Notes: generated by a model from the letters alone, not told the origin. A stretch of 64,000 nucleotides of DNA from JACKIC01 sp964543795 (GCA_964543795.1 CAZIZN010000018.1:45998-109997), one strand, 5' to 3'. Shown: positions 53,286 to 62,466, counted from the first letter of the stretch. Numbers and translations are program-made.

Positions 53286-54785
53286 ATGCCGAACCGGTTC
53301 CTGCGGATCGTCCCGCTCGCCTTCATCGCCGGCTGCAGCGCCGTGCAGGACGACTTCAGCAAGCAGGTGCTCACGCCGCCCGGGACGTTCCTCTGCGAGC
53401 CGGCGGCGTTCGGCATCGCCGCGGAGCCGTTCGAGGTCGTGGTGCACGGCGACGCTTCGTTGACGGGCTGGTGGCTGCCGAACCCGAAAGCGCAGGGGCG
53501 AACGGTCGTGCTGTTCCACTCGGAGAACACCGACGCCGGGTCGGCCCACCCCTACTACCGCTTCCTCCACGACGCGGGCTACCAGGTGCTGGTCTTCGAC
53601 CCGCGCGGCTACGGCAGGAGTCGCGGCACGCCGACCCTGCGCGCCTGGCTCTACGACCTGTCCGAGTTGTTCGCGTGGCTGCACGACCGACCCGACGTCG
53701 ACCGCCAGCGCATCGCCTTCGTCGGCACCGGCCTCGGCAGCTGTGCGGCGCTCTGGGCGGCGCGCACGCAGGGCGGCTGCGCCGGGCTCGTGCTCGAAGG
53801 CCTGCCCAGTCCGCGCAACCAGCTCAAGGGCGATCGGGACGACGCCTCCGCGCTGGGCGCCTACACGCTGAGCTTCGTCGAGTTCGCGAGCCTGCCCGAG
53901 AACTTCGAACCCATCGACAACGCACCGTTCGTGAAGGCACCGGCGCTGTTCCTCGCCGGCGAGCAGGAACCACCGCCCACACGGGCCGCGTTGCTGCGGA
54001 CCTTCGACGCCTATGCGGGGCCGCGCGAGTTGTGGCTCATGCCGGCCACCGGCGCACCGCCGCACGGCATGTCGACGCACGACGGCGAGTACCAGCGCAC
54101 GGTCGTCGCGTTCCTCGATCGCGCGTTCGGTGGCTCGGCGGAGCGGCTCACGAGCGAATGGCGGAAGGTGGGTCCGGCCAGCGGCGGCGGCGCGTTCTAC
54201 GAAGTGAGCATCGCCTCGCAACCGCAGCGCCCCGCGGAACCGATCGCCGTCGAAGCCGCGGTGGTCGTCGGCGACACGGTCCGCTTCGCGACCACCTGGC
54301 TCGAGAGCGAGACGGCGGCGATCCGCCTGCAACTCGACCAGGCGCCGAGTCACGTCGGCACGAGCCGCATCCACGACGCGGTGGCCGGCGACGACGGCAC
54401 GGCACAGCGGCAGCTGACGCCGCTGGCGCGCGCATCGCGAGCCTTGGGCCGCGTCTTCCCGCAGATCGAGAGCGTGCGACTGGGCCAGCCCGATCTCGAG
54501 GCCTGCCGCGCACTGCTCACCGAACTGACCGCCATCGAACGCCAGACGCCGTTCCCCCCCGTGCTCGAGAGCGAACTCAGCGACGTCTTCGCCCGCATCG
54601 GCATCGCCTTGCTCCGCAGCAGCGACGCCACCGAACAGGTCACCGCGCGCCTGCTGATCGAACGCGCCGCGACCGCCGTGCCCGCCCATCCCGAACGCCA
54701 TTTCTGGGCCGGGCCGAGCACCACCTACGGCTTCCCGCAGCAGGCTGCGATCGACGACGCCCGGCGCGCGCTCGGCGCGCGGTGA
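53286..54785 (+). CDS. Alpha/beta-hydrolase-fold lipoprotein lacking the nucleophile serine
   Basis: 499 aa. The signal MPNRFLRIVPLAFIAGC has a lipobox with Cys17, giving envelope anchoring. The fold is plain: TVVLFHSENTDAGSAHPYYR for the oxyanion region, VLVFDPRGYGRSRGTPTL, and the elbow strand IAFVGTGLGSCAALWAA, where the usual G-x-S-x-G is G147-T-G149-L-G, so the nucleophile Ser is Gly. An Asp-bearing loop and a possible His (GMSTHDGEYQRTVVAFLDRA) remain. The last about 200 residues are a helical and beta extension with no recognised domain. The protein may bind an ester or peptide without cleaving it, or use another residue. Fold is confident; activity is doubtful. Confidence 0.78.
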   Translation: MPNRFLRIVPLAFIAGCSAVQDDFSKQVLTPPGTFLCEPAAFGIAAEPFEVVVHGDASLTGWWLPNPKAQGRTVVLFHSENTDAGSAHPYYRFLHDAGYQVLVFDPRGYGRSRGTPTLRAWLYDLSELFAWLHDRPDVDRQRIAFVGTGLGSCAALWAARTQGGCAGLVLEGLPSPRNQLKGDRDDASALGAYTLSFVEFASLPENFEPIDNAPFVKAPALFLAGEQEPPPTRAALLRTFDAYAGPRELWLMPATGAPPHGMSTHDGEYQRTVVAFLDRAFGGSAERLTSEWRKVGPASGGGAFYEVSIASQPQRPAEPIAVEAAVVVGDTVRFATTWLESETAAIRLQLDQAPSHVGTSRIHDAVAGDDGTAQRQLTPLARASRALGRVFPQIESVRLGQPDLEACRALLTELTAIERQTPFPPVLESELSDVFARIGIALLRSSDATEQVTARLLIERAATAVPAHPERHFWAGPSTTYGFPQQAAIDDARRALGAR

Positions 54786-54791
54786 CCGAAG

Positions 54792-54811
54792 GCCGCCGCG
54801 ACGCGGGCGGC
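54792..54811 (+). terminator. Hairpin between convergent genes
   Basis: GCCGCC (54792-54797) and GGCGGC (54806-54811) with a further GC-rich core between them. Seven bases beyond the hydrolase stop and facing the antiporter gene end. Could serve both strands. Confidence 0.35.
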
Positions 54812-54867
54812 GATCCACGGTGGACTCCCGTCGCCGGTCCGCTGCGGCGTCGCCGTGGCGGCAGCGC

Positions 54868-56073
54868 TCAGCGCGGCGGCGGCTGCGTGGGCTGTGTCTG
54901 GGTGTGGGTGGGGCTGCCGCCGGATACGTGCTTCGGCGGGTGCGGGTGCCAACCGATCAGCAGCAGCATCACGAAGAAGCCGAGGAAGTAGCCGACGGCC
55001 ACGTGCCAGCCGTTCGTGATCCAGGCCTTCGCCGACTTCGCCTCGGTGAACAGCCCCGAGATCGCGACACCCGCCGAGGAACCGAACCAGAGCATCGAGC
55101 CGCCGTAACCGACGCAGTAGGCGAGGAAGCCGACGTCGTAGCCGCCCTGCTTGAGCGCCAGCGCCGTCAAAGGGATGTTGTCGAAGAACGCCGAGACGAC
55201 GCCGAGCGCGAGCGTCGTCCATTCGGTCGGCGGCGGCAGCTTGCTGACCGGCATCATCGACGCGGAGAGCACGAGGCACAGCAGGAAGCCGGCGCCCAGC
55301 GCGGCCGCAGGCACGACCTTCCAGTCCGGCTTGCGCAGCAGGCCGCCGAGCAGGATGGCGGCCCAGACGCCGACCGCCGGGAACCCGATCCAGAGGTTGG
55401 TGGTGATCGCACCGGCGAGGATCGCGACGACGACGACGACGTAGGCGTAGTCGATCGGCTTCGTCGCGTGCTCCGCCTTCACGAGCGACTGGAGCCGGTG
55501 CTGCTGACCCGAGGCGAACCAGCCGAAGAACGCGACCGCCACCACCGCGCCGATCGCCGCCTCGGCGACGTGGATCGGCTGGTAGTCGGCGAGCCAGATC
55601 ATCGTCGTCGTCGTGTCGCCGACCACCGAACCGGCACCGCCCGCGTTGCTGGCGGCGACGATCGCGGCGAGATAGCCGATGTGCACCTTGCGGCGGAACA
55701 ACGTGATCGCCGCCGAGCCGCCGATCAGCGCCGCGGCGATGTTGTCGAGCACCGCCGACATCGCGGCCACGAGCACGAGCAGCAGGAACGCCCCCTTGCG
55801 GCCGCCGGGCAGGACCTCGGTGAGCTTCTCGGGCAGGTTGCTGCGTTCGAAGTAGTCGGCGAGCAGCGAGAAGCCGATCAGGAGGCCGCCGAGGTTGACG
55901 ACGTTGCGCCATTCGTGGGCGACGTGGGCGGCGACGCTGAACTCGGTCAACGCGAGCCGCGACAGCAGCACCAGCACCAGCCCGGTGGCGGCGATGCGCA
56001 CGGCGTGTCGGTGGTACCTGGCGATACCGAGAAGGGTGGCGCCGAACAGGCCGAACAGGACGAAGTCGGACAT
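54868..56073 (-). CDS. NhaD-like sodium/proton antiporter (ion transporter superfamily)
   Basis: 401 aa from ATG 56073; the frame is open to 56142 but that extension is Pro/Ser-rich and unlike a membrane-protein start. About 11-12 hydrophobic helices are visible. Conserved elements include MSAVLDNIAAALIGGSAA, ASNAGGAGSVVGDTTTTMIW and SAFFDNIPLTALALKQGG, which match the NhaD/ArsB-type transporters and hold the polar residues used for Na+/H+ exchange. It should expel sodium across the inner membrane at high pH or salt. The last about 25 residues are a Pro/His/Thr-rich cytoplasmic tail (HPHPPKHVSGG). It lies with TrkH and a CPA2 antiporter on the same strand, consistent with osmotic and pH homeostasis. 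Cation specificity is inferred from motifs. Confidence 0.82.
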   Translation of the reverse strand: MSDFVLFGLFGATLLGIARYHRHAVRIAATGLVLVLLSRLALTEFSVAAHVAHEWRNVVNLGGLLIGFSLLADYFERSNLPEKLTEVLPGGRKGAFLLLVLVAAMSAVLDNIAAALIGGSAAITLFRRKVHIGYLAAIVAASNAGGAGSVVGDTTTTMIWLADYQPIHVAEAAIGAVVAVAFFGWFASGQQHRLQSLVKAEHATKPIDYAYVVVVVAILAGAITTNLWIGFPAVGVWAAILLGGLLRKPDWKVVPAAALGAGFLLCLVLSASMMPVSKLPPPTEWTTLALGVVSAFFDNIPLTALALKQGGYDVGFLAYCVGYGGSMLWFGSSAGVAISGLFTEAKSAKAWITNGWHVAVGYFLGFFVMLLLIGWHPHPPKHVSGGSPTHTQTQPTQPPPR

Positions 56074-56169
56074 CGAGGATGGCTCTTCGGAGATCGGGAC
56101 GTCGGCACGGTGCGGGACCGGCGACGGCGTGCACGGCGTCATCGACGCTCCGCGACCGCCGCCGTGAGC

Positions 56170-57720
56170 CTAGCGGCGCCAGAAGCTCGGCGCGAACAGC
56201 GCCAGCAGCGGCAGCAGTTCGAGGCGCCCCAGGATCATCTGCACGCTCATCACCAGCTTCGTCCAGGCGTGCAGATCGCCGAAACCGCCCAGCGGCCCGA
56301 TGTTCGGCCCCACGACGGCCACGCCCTGGCCGAGCACCGGCAGACCCGCGGCGAGAGCCTCCGGTTGGACCGCCGCCATGGCGGGGCCGCAGTTGCCGAG
56401 CATGCTGGCGCTCGCCGTGAGCGCACCGACGAAGCTCAGTCGCTGGTCGACCGCGATCACCGTCGCACCGAGCAGGATCGTGAGCAGCCAGAGCAGCACC
56501 ATCGCCAGCACCGAAGAGACGGTGGCGGCCGACAGCACCTCCTCGTCGAGCTTGAGGGTCTGGACGATCTTGGGGCGCGCGAAACTGCGGATCGTGTGCG
56601 CGAGCAGGCGCAGACAGACGAGCAGGCGCACCTGCTTGAGTCCGCCCGCGGCGGAGCCGGAACAACCGCCGACCACCGTGCACGCGAAGATCACCACCAG
56701 CGACAGCGGCGGCCAGGCGTGGAAATCGGCCGTCGCATAACCGCAGCAGCTCAGCATGCTGACGACGTTGAAGGACGCCTGCCGCAGCGCCGCGTCGACG
56801 GGCATTCCCGCGCGCACGAGATCGACCGCGACCGCGGCCACGGTCAGGACCGTGACCGTCGAGTAGAGGCGGAACTCGCCGGTGCACAGCATGCCGCGCA
56901 ATCCCACCACACCCTCACGCACCGCACCGGCCAGGGCCGTGAAGCTGCATCCGCCGACGAACATGAACACCGTGAGCACGACTTCGACGCCGACGCTGTC
57001 GAACACCGCGACGCTGGTCTTGGTCGAGAAGCCGCCGGTGGAGAGGCAGGTGAACGCGTGGCACACGGCGTCGAACCAGCCCATGTCCCCCGCCAGCATC
57101 AACGCCGCCGCGCACGCGACGGTCAACCCCGCGTAGACGAGGCCGACCCAGCGCGCCTGGACGCGGATGCTCGGCTGGAAGCCCTCCATGCTGACCCCGA
57201 CCGATTCGGCCATCAGCAGGTTGCGGCCGGCGGCGCCCATCGACGGCATCATCGCCACGAAGGCCAGCACGATGCCGATGCCGCCCAGCCACTGCAGCAT
57301 CGCGCGCCAGAGCAGGAGGCTCCGCGGCGTCGCCTCGGGCGTCGGATTGCCGGCGGAGCCGAGCACCGTGCCGCCGCAGGTGGTCAGGCCGCTGATCGAC
57401 TCGAACACGGCGTCGACGGGCGAGGCGAGGAGACCGGACCAGTGCAGGGGGATCGCCCCGAGCAGCCCGGCCAGGAACCAGGCCAGACCCGCCACGCAGA
57501 GCGTCTCCCGACGGTAGAAACCGCCCGTCGCGCGGCGGGAGGCGAGCGCGAGCAGCCCGCTGGCGAGCAACCCGCCGGCGATGCTGGCGGCGAATCCCTG
57601 CCAGGGCACGCACGCGCCGGCGGTCTCCTCCGCGAGCGAGAGCAGCAGCGGCAACACCTGCACGCCGGCGAAGAACAGGATGAAGCCGGCCAGGACCCGC
57701 GCGACGCGTGGGAGATTCAC
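56170..57720 (-). CDS. TrkH/KtrB-type potassium uptake channel subunit
   Basis: 516 aa from GTG 57720. Four pore repeats are visible, each with a selectivity-filter glycine: SGLTTCGGTVL, TCLSTGGFSTK, SMLSCCGYATAD and SMLGNCGPAMA. Multiple long transmembrane helices surround them. The protein imports K+ through the inner membrane, normally together with a cytoplasmic TrkA/KtrA regulator. No trkA is adjacent, but the CPA2 antiporter encoded upstream at 58968-60947 carries RCK domains. A TATCCT hexamer lies seven bases before the GTG, so it has its own promoter although it is on the same strand as the upstream genes. Confidence 0.9.
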   Translation of the reverse strand: MNLPRVARVLAGFILFFAGVQVLPLLLSLAEETAGACVPWQGFAASIAGGLLASGLLALASRRATGGFYRRETLCVAGLAWFLAGLLGAIPLHWSGLLASPVDAVFESISGLTTCGGTVLGSAGNPTPEATPRSLLLWRAMLQWLGGIGIVLAFVAMMPSMGAAGRNLLMAESVGVSMEGFQPSIRVQARWVGLVYAGLTVACAAALMLAGDMGWFDAVCHAFTCLSTGGFSTKTSVAVFDSVGVEVVLTVFMFVGGCSFTALAGAVREGVVGLRGMLCTGEFRLYSTVTVLTVAAVAVDLVRAGMPVDAALRQASFNVVSMLSCCGYATADFHAWPPLSLVVIFACTVVGGCSGSAAGGLKQVRLLVCLRLLAHTIRSFARPKIVQTLKLDEEVLSAATVSSVLAMVLLWLLTILLGATVIAVDQRLSFVGALTASASMLGNCGPAMAAVQPEALAAGLPVLGQGVAVVGPNIGPLGGFGDLHAWTKLVMSVQMILGRLELLPLLALFAPSFWRR

Positions 57721-57727
57721 GGCGCGC

Positions 57728-57733
57728 AGGATA
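57728..57733 (-). promoter_or_regulatory. Putative -10 (TATCCT) of the trkH-like gene
   Basis: On the minus strand TATCCT ends seven bases before GTG 57720, inside a 51-base gap. Same hexamer as before 2036 and 40208 but with leaderless spacing. Confidence 0.5.
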
Positions 57734-57771
57734 GCGAGCCGGGCCGCACGAGGCTCGTCGGCGTCCGACCG

Positions 57772-58971
57772 CTATCGCGCTTCGACGTCGACCCAGACGA
57801 GTCGATGGTCGCTCGCCGCCGTGAGCCGGGCGGCCGGATCGTGGCTCGCCGGCCAGAACACGCCGCTGCCGACGACCCGCAGATCGCGGGCGGGCAGCAC
57901 GTAGTCGAGACGCAGGTTGCCCGGCCCGCTGCCCGCCGTGTCGTCGAAGTCGCCGGTGTCGAGCCCGGCGTCGCCGCGGTGCGCGGCGTTGGCGCCCCAC
58001 TGCCGCTGGCTCTGTTCGGTGCCGCCCACGCTGCGTGGCGCGGGGTCCTGCACGCGGCCGTGCGCCAGCAGCGCAGCGATGGCTTCGCTGCGGCCGTCGC
58101 CGTCGACCGGATCGCAGTTGAGGTCGCCGAGCACGACGAACGGCGCGTCGGGCGCGAGCCCGCCGCCGGTGCCGGCGTCGTCGACGATCCACTGGCTGCG
58201 TTCGGGCGTCAGGTAGTCGGTCCAGAAGCGGATCTCGTCGTGGTTGCGACGCCCGTTGCGATCCTCGGGCCCGTCGAACACGGGCGGCGTCGGATGGCTG
58301 CAGCAGAGGTGCACCACCCGCCCCACGCCGGCGCGCCCCACGCCGATCGGCACGTCCCAGTGGCTCTTCGACGACAACCGCATCGCCTGCCAGGTCGCGT
58401 CGCTCCAGCCGTCGGGCCGCAGCGCCCCCGGCATCGCGCTCCAGGGCAGCGTGCGGAACGTTCGCACCCCGTCCTCGAGGATCGGGTGCCGCGACAGGAC
58501 CGCCATGCCGTACTGGCCCGGGAACGCGCCGTAGCCGAAGGCGTCGCCAGGACCGCCGACGGCGCCGTCGCCGTCGAGATCGAAGTCCGACGGCACGCCT
58601 GTGTTCACCGGCGCGGCGAAGCGATAGCCGAACTCGATCGGCGCCTGCCCGTTCTGGCTCACGGCGAGGTACTCGTCGGCGAACACCGCGAGCGCCTCAC
58701 CCCGTTCGTCGTGGTCGAACTCGCAGAGCAGCAGCACGTCGACCGCCGCGCGCTGCACGATCTCGGCGAGGCGCCGCGCGGTCGGGTCCCCGCCGCCGCG
58801 CAGCTCCGCGAGCAGCTGGCCGGGGGCGGACCGGAAGAGCGACACGTTGAAGGTGCCGAAGCGGACCACGGGCACCGCGGTCGCGGCCGATCGCCGATGC
58901 GACAGATACAGCGCCAACGGCACCGCCAGCAGCAGGCAGATCGCGGACCAGAGCGGGTAGTTCGGCTTCAT
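57772..58971 (-). CDS. Endonuclease/exonuclease/phosphatase-family protein, membrane-anchored
   Basis: 399 aa from ATG 58971, overlapping the stop of the antiporter (ATGA). An N-terminal helix (YPLWSAICLLLAVPLALYLS) anchors or exports it. The EEP fold motifs are in order: RFGTFNVSLFR, LLLCEFDHDERG with the metal Glu, YGMAVLSRHPIL, VVHLCCSHPTP, FVVLGDLNCDP with the Asp/Asn pair, and AASDHRLVWVDVE at the end. It should be a Mg-dependent phosphodiesterase or phosphatase acting outside the cytoplasm. A DFDLDGDGAVGGPGD loop near 150 looks like a Ca-binding insert. Nucleic acid, lipid or sugar-phosphate substrates are all possible. Confidence 0.82.
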   Translation of the reverse strand: MKPNYPLWSAICLLLAVPLALYLSHRRSAATAVPVVRFGTFNVSLFRSAPGQLLAELRGGGDPTARRLAEIVQRAAVDVLLLCEFDHDERGEALAVFADEYLAVSQNGQAPIEFGYRFAAPVNTGVPSDFDLDGDGAVGGPGDAFGYGAFPGQYGMAVLSRHPILEDGVRTFRTLPWSAMPGALRPDGWSDATWQAMRLSSKSHWDVPIGVGRAGVGRVVHLCCSHPTPPVFDGPEDRNGRRNHDEIRFWTDYLTPERSQWIVDDAGTGGGLAPDAPFVVLGDLNCDPVDGDGRSEAIAALLAHGRVQDPAPRSVGGTEQSQRQWGANAAHRGDAGLDTGDFDDTAGSGPGNLRLDYVLPARDLRVVGSGVFWPASHDPAARLTAASDHRLVWVDVEAR

Positions 58972-60947
58972 GGGTTGCTGCCATCCTGGGCGCTCGCCGG
59001 CGGGCGGAACAGGGCCGCGACCTCGGGCAGCCGTTCCTCGGGCCCGAGGACGACCACCGTGTCCCCCGGCTCGAGCATGGTCTCGGGCACGATCTGCGAC
59101 AGGTTGCGGCCGTCGCGGCGCAGTGCGACCACGCTGCAACCGGTGCGGCGGCGCACGGCGGCCTGCGCCAGGCTGCTGCCGGCCGCCGGCGATCCTGCCG
59201 CGACCCGCCAGATCGCGAAGTTGATGCCGGGCACGAAGTCGGCGATGCGCGCAAACTCCCCGGGCGCGACCTCGGCCACGCGATCGCCGTCGTGCAGGCG
59301 GCGGATCTCGCGCACGCGACGACCGATGTCGTCGTCGGCGACGAGGAACCGGCGCAGCACGCGCACGAGCATCTCCACCGACGCCTCGAGCTCCTGGGGC
59401 ACCACCTCGTGCGCGCCCGCCCGGCGCAGCTCATCCACCTCGGCGTTGTAGATAGCGCGGGCCACGATGTGCACGTTCGGCGCCAGCTGGCGCGCGAGCT
59501 GCGCGATGCGCGTGGTCGCGGCAACGTCGTTCACGGCGAGCACGAGCAGGTGTGCTCGCTCGATGCCGAGCGCCTTCAGGACCGCGACGCGCGTGGCGTC
59601 GCCGAGCACGACCGGCATGCCCTTCTGCTTCTCGGCCCGGACCGTGGCGCCGTTCATCTCGGAGGCGATCACGGGGATGCCCATGGCCGTGAGCGCCTGC
59701 ACGACGGTCCGGCCGGTCGGCCCGTAGCCGACCACGATGGCATGCTCCTCCAGCGGCGCGGCTCCCGATCGCTTCTCGTGCTCGCCGTGGCCGCGCGCCC
59801 GGCGGGCCAGCGCCGCGCCGAACGAGTAGAGCAACGGGGTCGACGCGATCGAGGCGACGGCGACGACGACGAAGATGCGTTCGGCGTCCGCCGACAGCAG
59901 ATCGACCTGGCGGCCGAGCTGCGCGAGCACGAACGAGAACTCCCCTACCTGCGCCAGCGCGAAGGCGGCGCGCAGGCGGACCCAGAACGGGTGCCCCAAG
60001 CCCCAGATCGCGAGCATCACGATGGCCGCCTTGCCGATCACGACCGCGAGCAGCGCCAGGGTCACCGCGACCGGCGCCTCGACGACCACGCGCCAGTCGA
60101 ACAGGAGACCCATCGAGACGAAGAACAGGCTCGCGAACGCATCGCGGAACGGCTCGATCTCCGCCGCCGCCTGGCCGTGGCGTTCGGAGTCCGCGAGCAG
60201 GACGCCGGCCAGGAAAGCCCCGAGCGCCAGCGAAAGGCCCAGGTACGAGGTGACCACCGCCATGCCGAGACAGAGCGTGGCGAGCAGCAGCACGAACAGC
60301 TCCCGGCTGCGCGTGCGACAGACGAGTTCGACGATCGGCCCGAGCGCGAAGCGGACGGCGACGAGCACGACGCACAGCACGCCGAAGTCGAGCAGCGCAC
60401 CGCCGAGCGACTTGCCGCTGGCCGCCGCATCGCTGCCGGCGAGCAGCGGGATCAGCAGGATCATCGGCACCACCGCGAGGTCCTGCGCGATGTTGATGCC
60501 CAGGACCTGCCGGCCGTGCGGCGTGCTGAAGTCGCCGCGGTCGACGAGCAGTTTCGTCACGGCGGCGGTACTCGACTGGCTCAGCAGGAAACCGAAGAAG
60601 ATCGACTGCTGCCAGGACAGCCCTGCCAGCCAGCACGCCGCGGCGCCCGCCAGCGTCGTGCCGACCACCTGGACGCCCCCCACCAGCAGGATCGTGCGGC
60701 GCAGCCGCGACACCTGGCGCAACGGCACCTCGAGGCCGACCGCGAACAGCAGCACGACGATGCCGACCTGGGCGAGCTCGCGCACCATCGCCTCGTGCTG
60801 CACGAGGCCGATGCCGTTCGGCCCGACGATCACGCCCGCGAACAGGAAGCCGACGATCGGCGGCAAGCGCAACCGGTGGAACGTCACGGCCACGCCCACG
60901 CACAGCGCGAACAGCACCGCGAGTTCGAGCAGGGCCTTGTCGAGCAC
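58968..60947 (-). CDS. CPA2 cation/proton antiporter (KefB-like) with C-terminal RCK domains
   Basis: 659 aa from GTG 60947; the frame continues to 61253 but the extra codons are Arg-rich and no other start exists near the first helix. Residues about 1-390 contain 12-13 transmembrane helices with the family motifs FLFAGVIVGPNG, LLSQSSTAAVTKLL and LGINIAQDLAVVPMI, including the ion-binding QD. A TrkA-N Rossmann domain follows (HAIVVGYGPTGRTVVQALTA; LGDATRVAVLKALG), then a TrkA-C domain ending SAQDGSNP. It exchanges K+ or Na+ for protons, gated by nucleotide or ligand binding to the RCK part. The stop overlaps the EEP gene. TTGCGC/GATGAC promoter hexamers lie immediately upstream. Confidence 0.88.
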   Translation of the reverse strand: MLDKALLELAVLFALCVGVAVTFHRLRLPPIVGFLFAGVIVGPNGIGLVQHEAMVRELAQVGIVVLLFAVGLEVPLRQVSRLRRTILLVGGVQVVGTTLAGAAACWLAGLSWQQSIFFGFLLSQSSTAAVTKLLVDRGDFSTPHGRQVLGINIAQDLAVVPMILLIPLLAGSDAAASGKSLGGALLDFGVLCVVLVAVRFALGPIVELVCRTRSRELFVLLLATLCLGMAVVTSYLGLSLALGAFLAGVLLADSERHGQAAAEIEPFRDAFASLFFVSMGLLFDWRVVVEAPVAVTLALLAVVIGKAAIVMLAIWGLGHPFWVRLRAAFALAQVGEFSFVLAQLGRQVDLLSADAERIFVVVAVASIASTPLLYSFGAALARRARGHGEHEKRSGAAPLEEHAIVVGYGPTGRTVVQALTAMGIPVIASEMNGATVRAEKQKGMPVVLGDATRVAVLKALGIERAHLLVLAVNDVAATTRIAQLARQLAPNVHIVARAIYNAEVDELRRAGAHEVVPQELEASVEMLVRVLRRFLVADDDIGRRVREIRRLHDGDRVAEVAPGEFARIADFVPGINFAIWRVAAGSPAAGSSLAQAAVRRRTGCSVVALRRDGRNLSQIVPETMLEPGDTVVVLGPEERLPEVAALFRPPASAQDGSNP

Positions 60948-60953
60948 GGTCGT

Positions 60954-60982
60954 GTCATCCGCGACGAGCCCGCGCTGCGCAA
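60954..60982 (-). promoter_or_regulatory. Putative promoter of the CPA2 gene (TTGCGC-N17-GATGAC)
   Basis: On the minus strand TTGCGC (60982-60977), 17 bases, GATGAC (60959-60954), then six bases to GTG 60947. Nearly the same layout precedes nadA. It supports the GTG start and a leaderless mRNA. Confidence 0.45.
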
Positions 60983-61170
60983 GACCGGAACCGCGGAACG
61001 TCCGTGCGCAATCCCGCGGCACCGTCCCGATCCTGGACGCGTCGGTCGAGACCGTGCCACGGCCGCTGCGGCGACGCACCGCGACGCCGGCGCGATGCCT
61101 CGAGGCAGGAGGACCGCAGCCCCGTTCGCGGCGGAATAGGTTTCTGGCGACCCGACCCTTCCACCGGACC

Positions 61171-62466
61171 ATGATGCTCGCCAACCCGCTCCTCGCGCTC
61201 GCCGCCTCCCTCTCCCTCGCCGCCGCCGCCGCCGCCCAGGGCTGCGGCGTCAACCAGTATCCGATCCACTTCGTCGACGCTCAGGGTGCGCTCCGCCCTG
61301 TCAATGCCGGCACGGCCGTCTACGACGACGAACAGGTCTTCCTCGCGTTCGACCCGAACATCCCGAGCGGCACCTACTACGTGCACGTCACGGACCGCCT
61401 GGACGGCATCGGCGACGAGGTGCTCTCGGCGAACGACCCGATGGATCGCTTCGTCACGGTGACGAACACGAACGGCGTGATCACGTTGGCACTGCCGTTC
61501 ACGAACAACCCCAACCCTGCGCTCTTCGGTGCGGGCCTCGGCGGCGTCGGCCAGAGCCTGCTGCTCAATCCGCTCGACAACTCCGCGATCGAGCCCTGCC
61601 TGTTCAAGGCCTGGATCGGCGATTCCTGGGAACTCAGCATGGGTTCCGAGTGGCCCTACATCGTGCGCAACGGCTCGATCAACCCGAACACCAACCAGTG
61701 CGCGATCGCCTCGTACGCCTACTTCCGCATCGGTGACGGCAGCGGCAGCGACGTGACCGGCAGCGTGTTCCTCGACGCCGACCGCGACGGCGTGCACGAC
61801 GCCGGCGAGCTGCCGCTCGCGAACTGGGCCGTGAACCTCGTCACCGGCCAGGGCTCGATCCAGGCGCTCACCGACGCCAACGGCAACTACGTCTTCGCCG
61901 ACGTGCCCGCCGGCAGCTACACGGTCGAGCTCACCCTGCAGGCCGGCTATGTCGTCACGACCGCTTCGTCCCTGCCAGCCGAGGTCTGCGGCTGCGCCAA
62001 CGTGGCCGCCGGCGAGTTCGGCGTCGCCCAGCAGATGCTGGCGTGCGACGGACACACCATCGGTTTCTGGGGCAACCGCAACGGCCTCCGGCTCGTGGAT
62101 CAGCACGGCATCCTCGCGACGCTGCCCGCCCTCTGCCTGCGCAACATGTGCGGCCAGCACGTCGCGCCCGGCAGCCTGGCGTCGTTCCGCTGCTTCCTGC
62201 GCGGCGCCAACAGCATCAACATGGCCTACATGCTCTCGGCGCAGCTGCTCGCCATGCACTGCAACGTGATGACCGGCTTCGTCAGTCCGTCCTGCATGAT
62301 CCGCGACCCTCACCTCGGCGACATCACGATCGCCGAACTCATGCAGCGCTCGATCCTCAGCCTGTGCGCCCACGGCTGGACCCCGCCGGGCAGCCCGCAC
62401 CGCCTCGAGCAGTCGCGCCTCAAGAACGCGCTCGACAACGCCAACAACAACCGCAACTGGCTCTGA
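61171..62466 (+). CDS. Secreted protein with SdrD B-like domain and Cys-rich C-terminal module
   Basis: 431 aa. The signal MMLANPLLALAASLSLAAAAAAQ is followed by a beta-rich segment with FDPNIPSGTYYVHVTDRLDG. At about 190-270 there is an SdrD B-type (Cna-B-like) Ca-binding domain: VTGSVFLDADRDGVHDAGEL, then DANGNYVFADVPAGSYTVEL. The C-terminal module starts ACDGHTIGFWGNRNGLR and holds about nine Cys (CLRNMCGQ; SFRCFLRGANS; HCNVMTGF) with an ending rich in Asn (NALDNANNNRNW). That GHTIGFW module recurs in other bacterial secreted proteins without a known function. A surface or extracellular structural role is likely. The start lies 223 bases from the divergent antiporter start. Two hairpins follow the stop. 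Confidence 0.72.
   Translation: MMLANPLLALAASLSLAAAAAAQGCGVNQYPIHFVDAQGALRPVNAGTAVYDDEQVFLAFDPNIPSGTYYVHVTDRLDGIGDEVLSANDPMDRFVTVTNTNGVITLALPFTNNPNPALFGAGLGGVGQSLLLNPLDNSAIEPCLFKAWIGDSWELSMGSEWPYIVRNGSINPNTNQCAIASYAYFRIGDGSGSDVTGSVFLDADRDGVHDAGELPLANWAVNLVTGQGSIQALTDANGNYVFADVPAGSYTVELTLQAGYVVTTASSLPAEVCGCANVAAGEFGVAQQMLACDGHTIGFWGNRNGLRLVDQHGILATLPALCLRNMCGQHVAPGSLASFRCFLRGANSINMAYMLSAQLLAMHCNVMTGFVSPSCMIRDPHLGDITIAELMQRSILSLCAHGWTPPGSPHRLEQSRLKNALDNANNNRNWL

Noticed and set aside
56074..56142. Longer start for the NhaD-like protein at 56142
   Set aside because: The added 23 residues are Pro/Ser/His-rich and not membrane-like; ATG 56073 leads directly into the first helix.
60948..61253. Upstream extension of the CPA2 antiporter frame
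   Set aside because: It is Arg-rich, crosses into the start of the divergent secreted protein, and the first helix begins just after GTG 60947.
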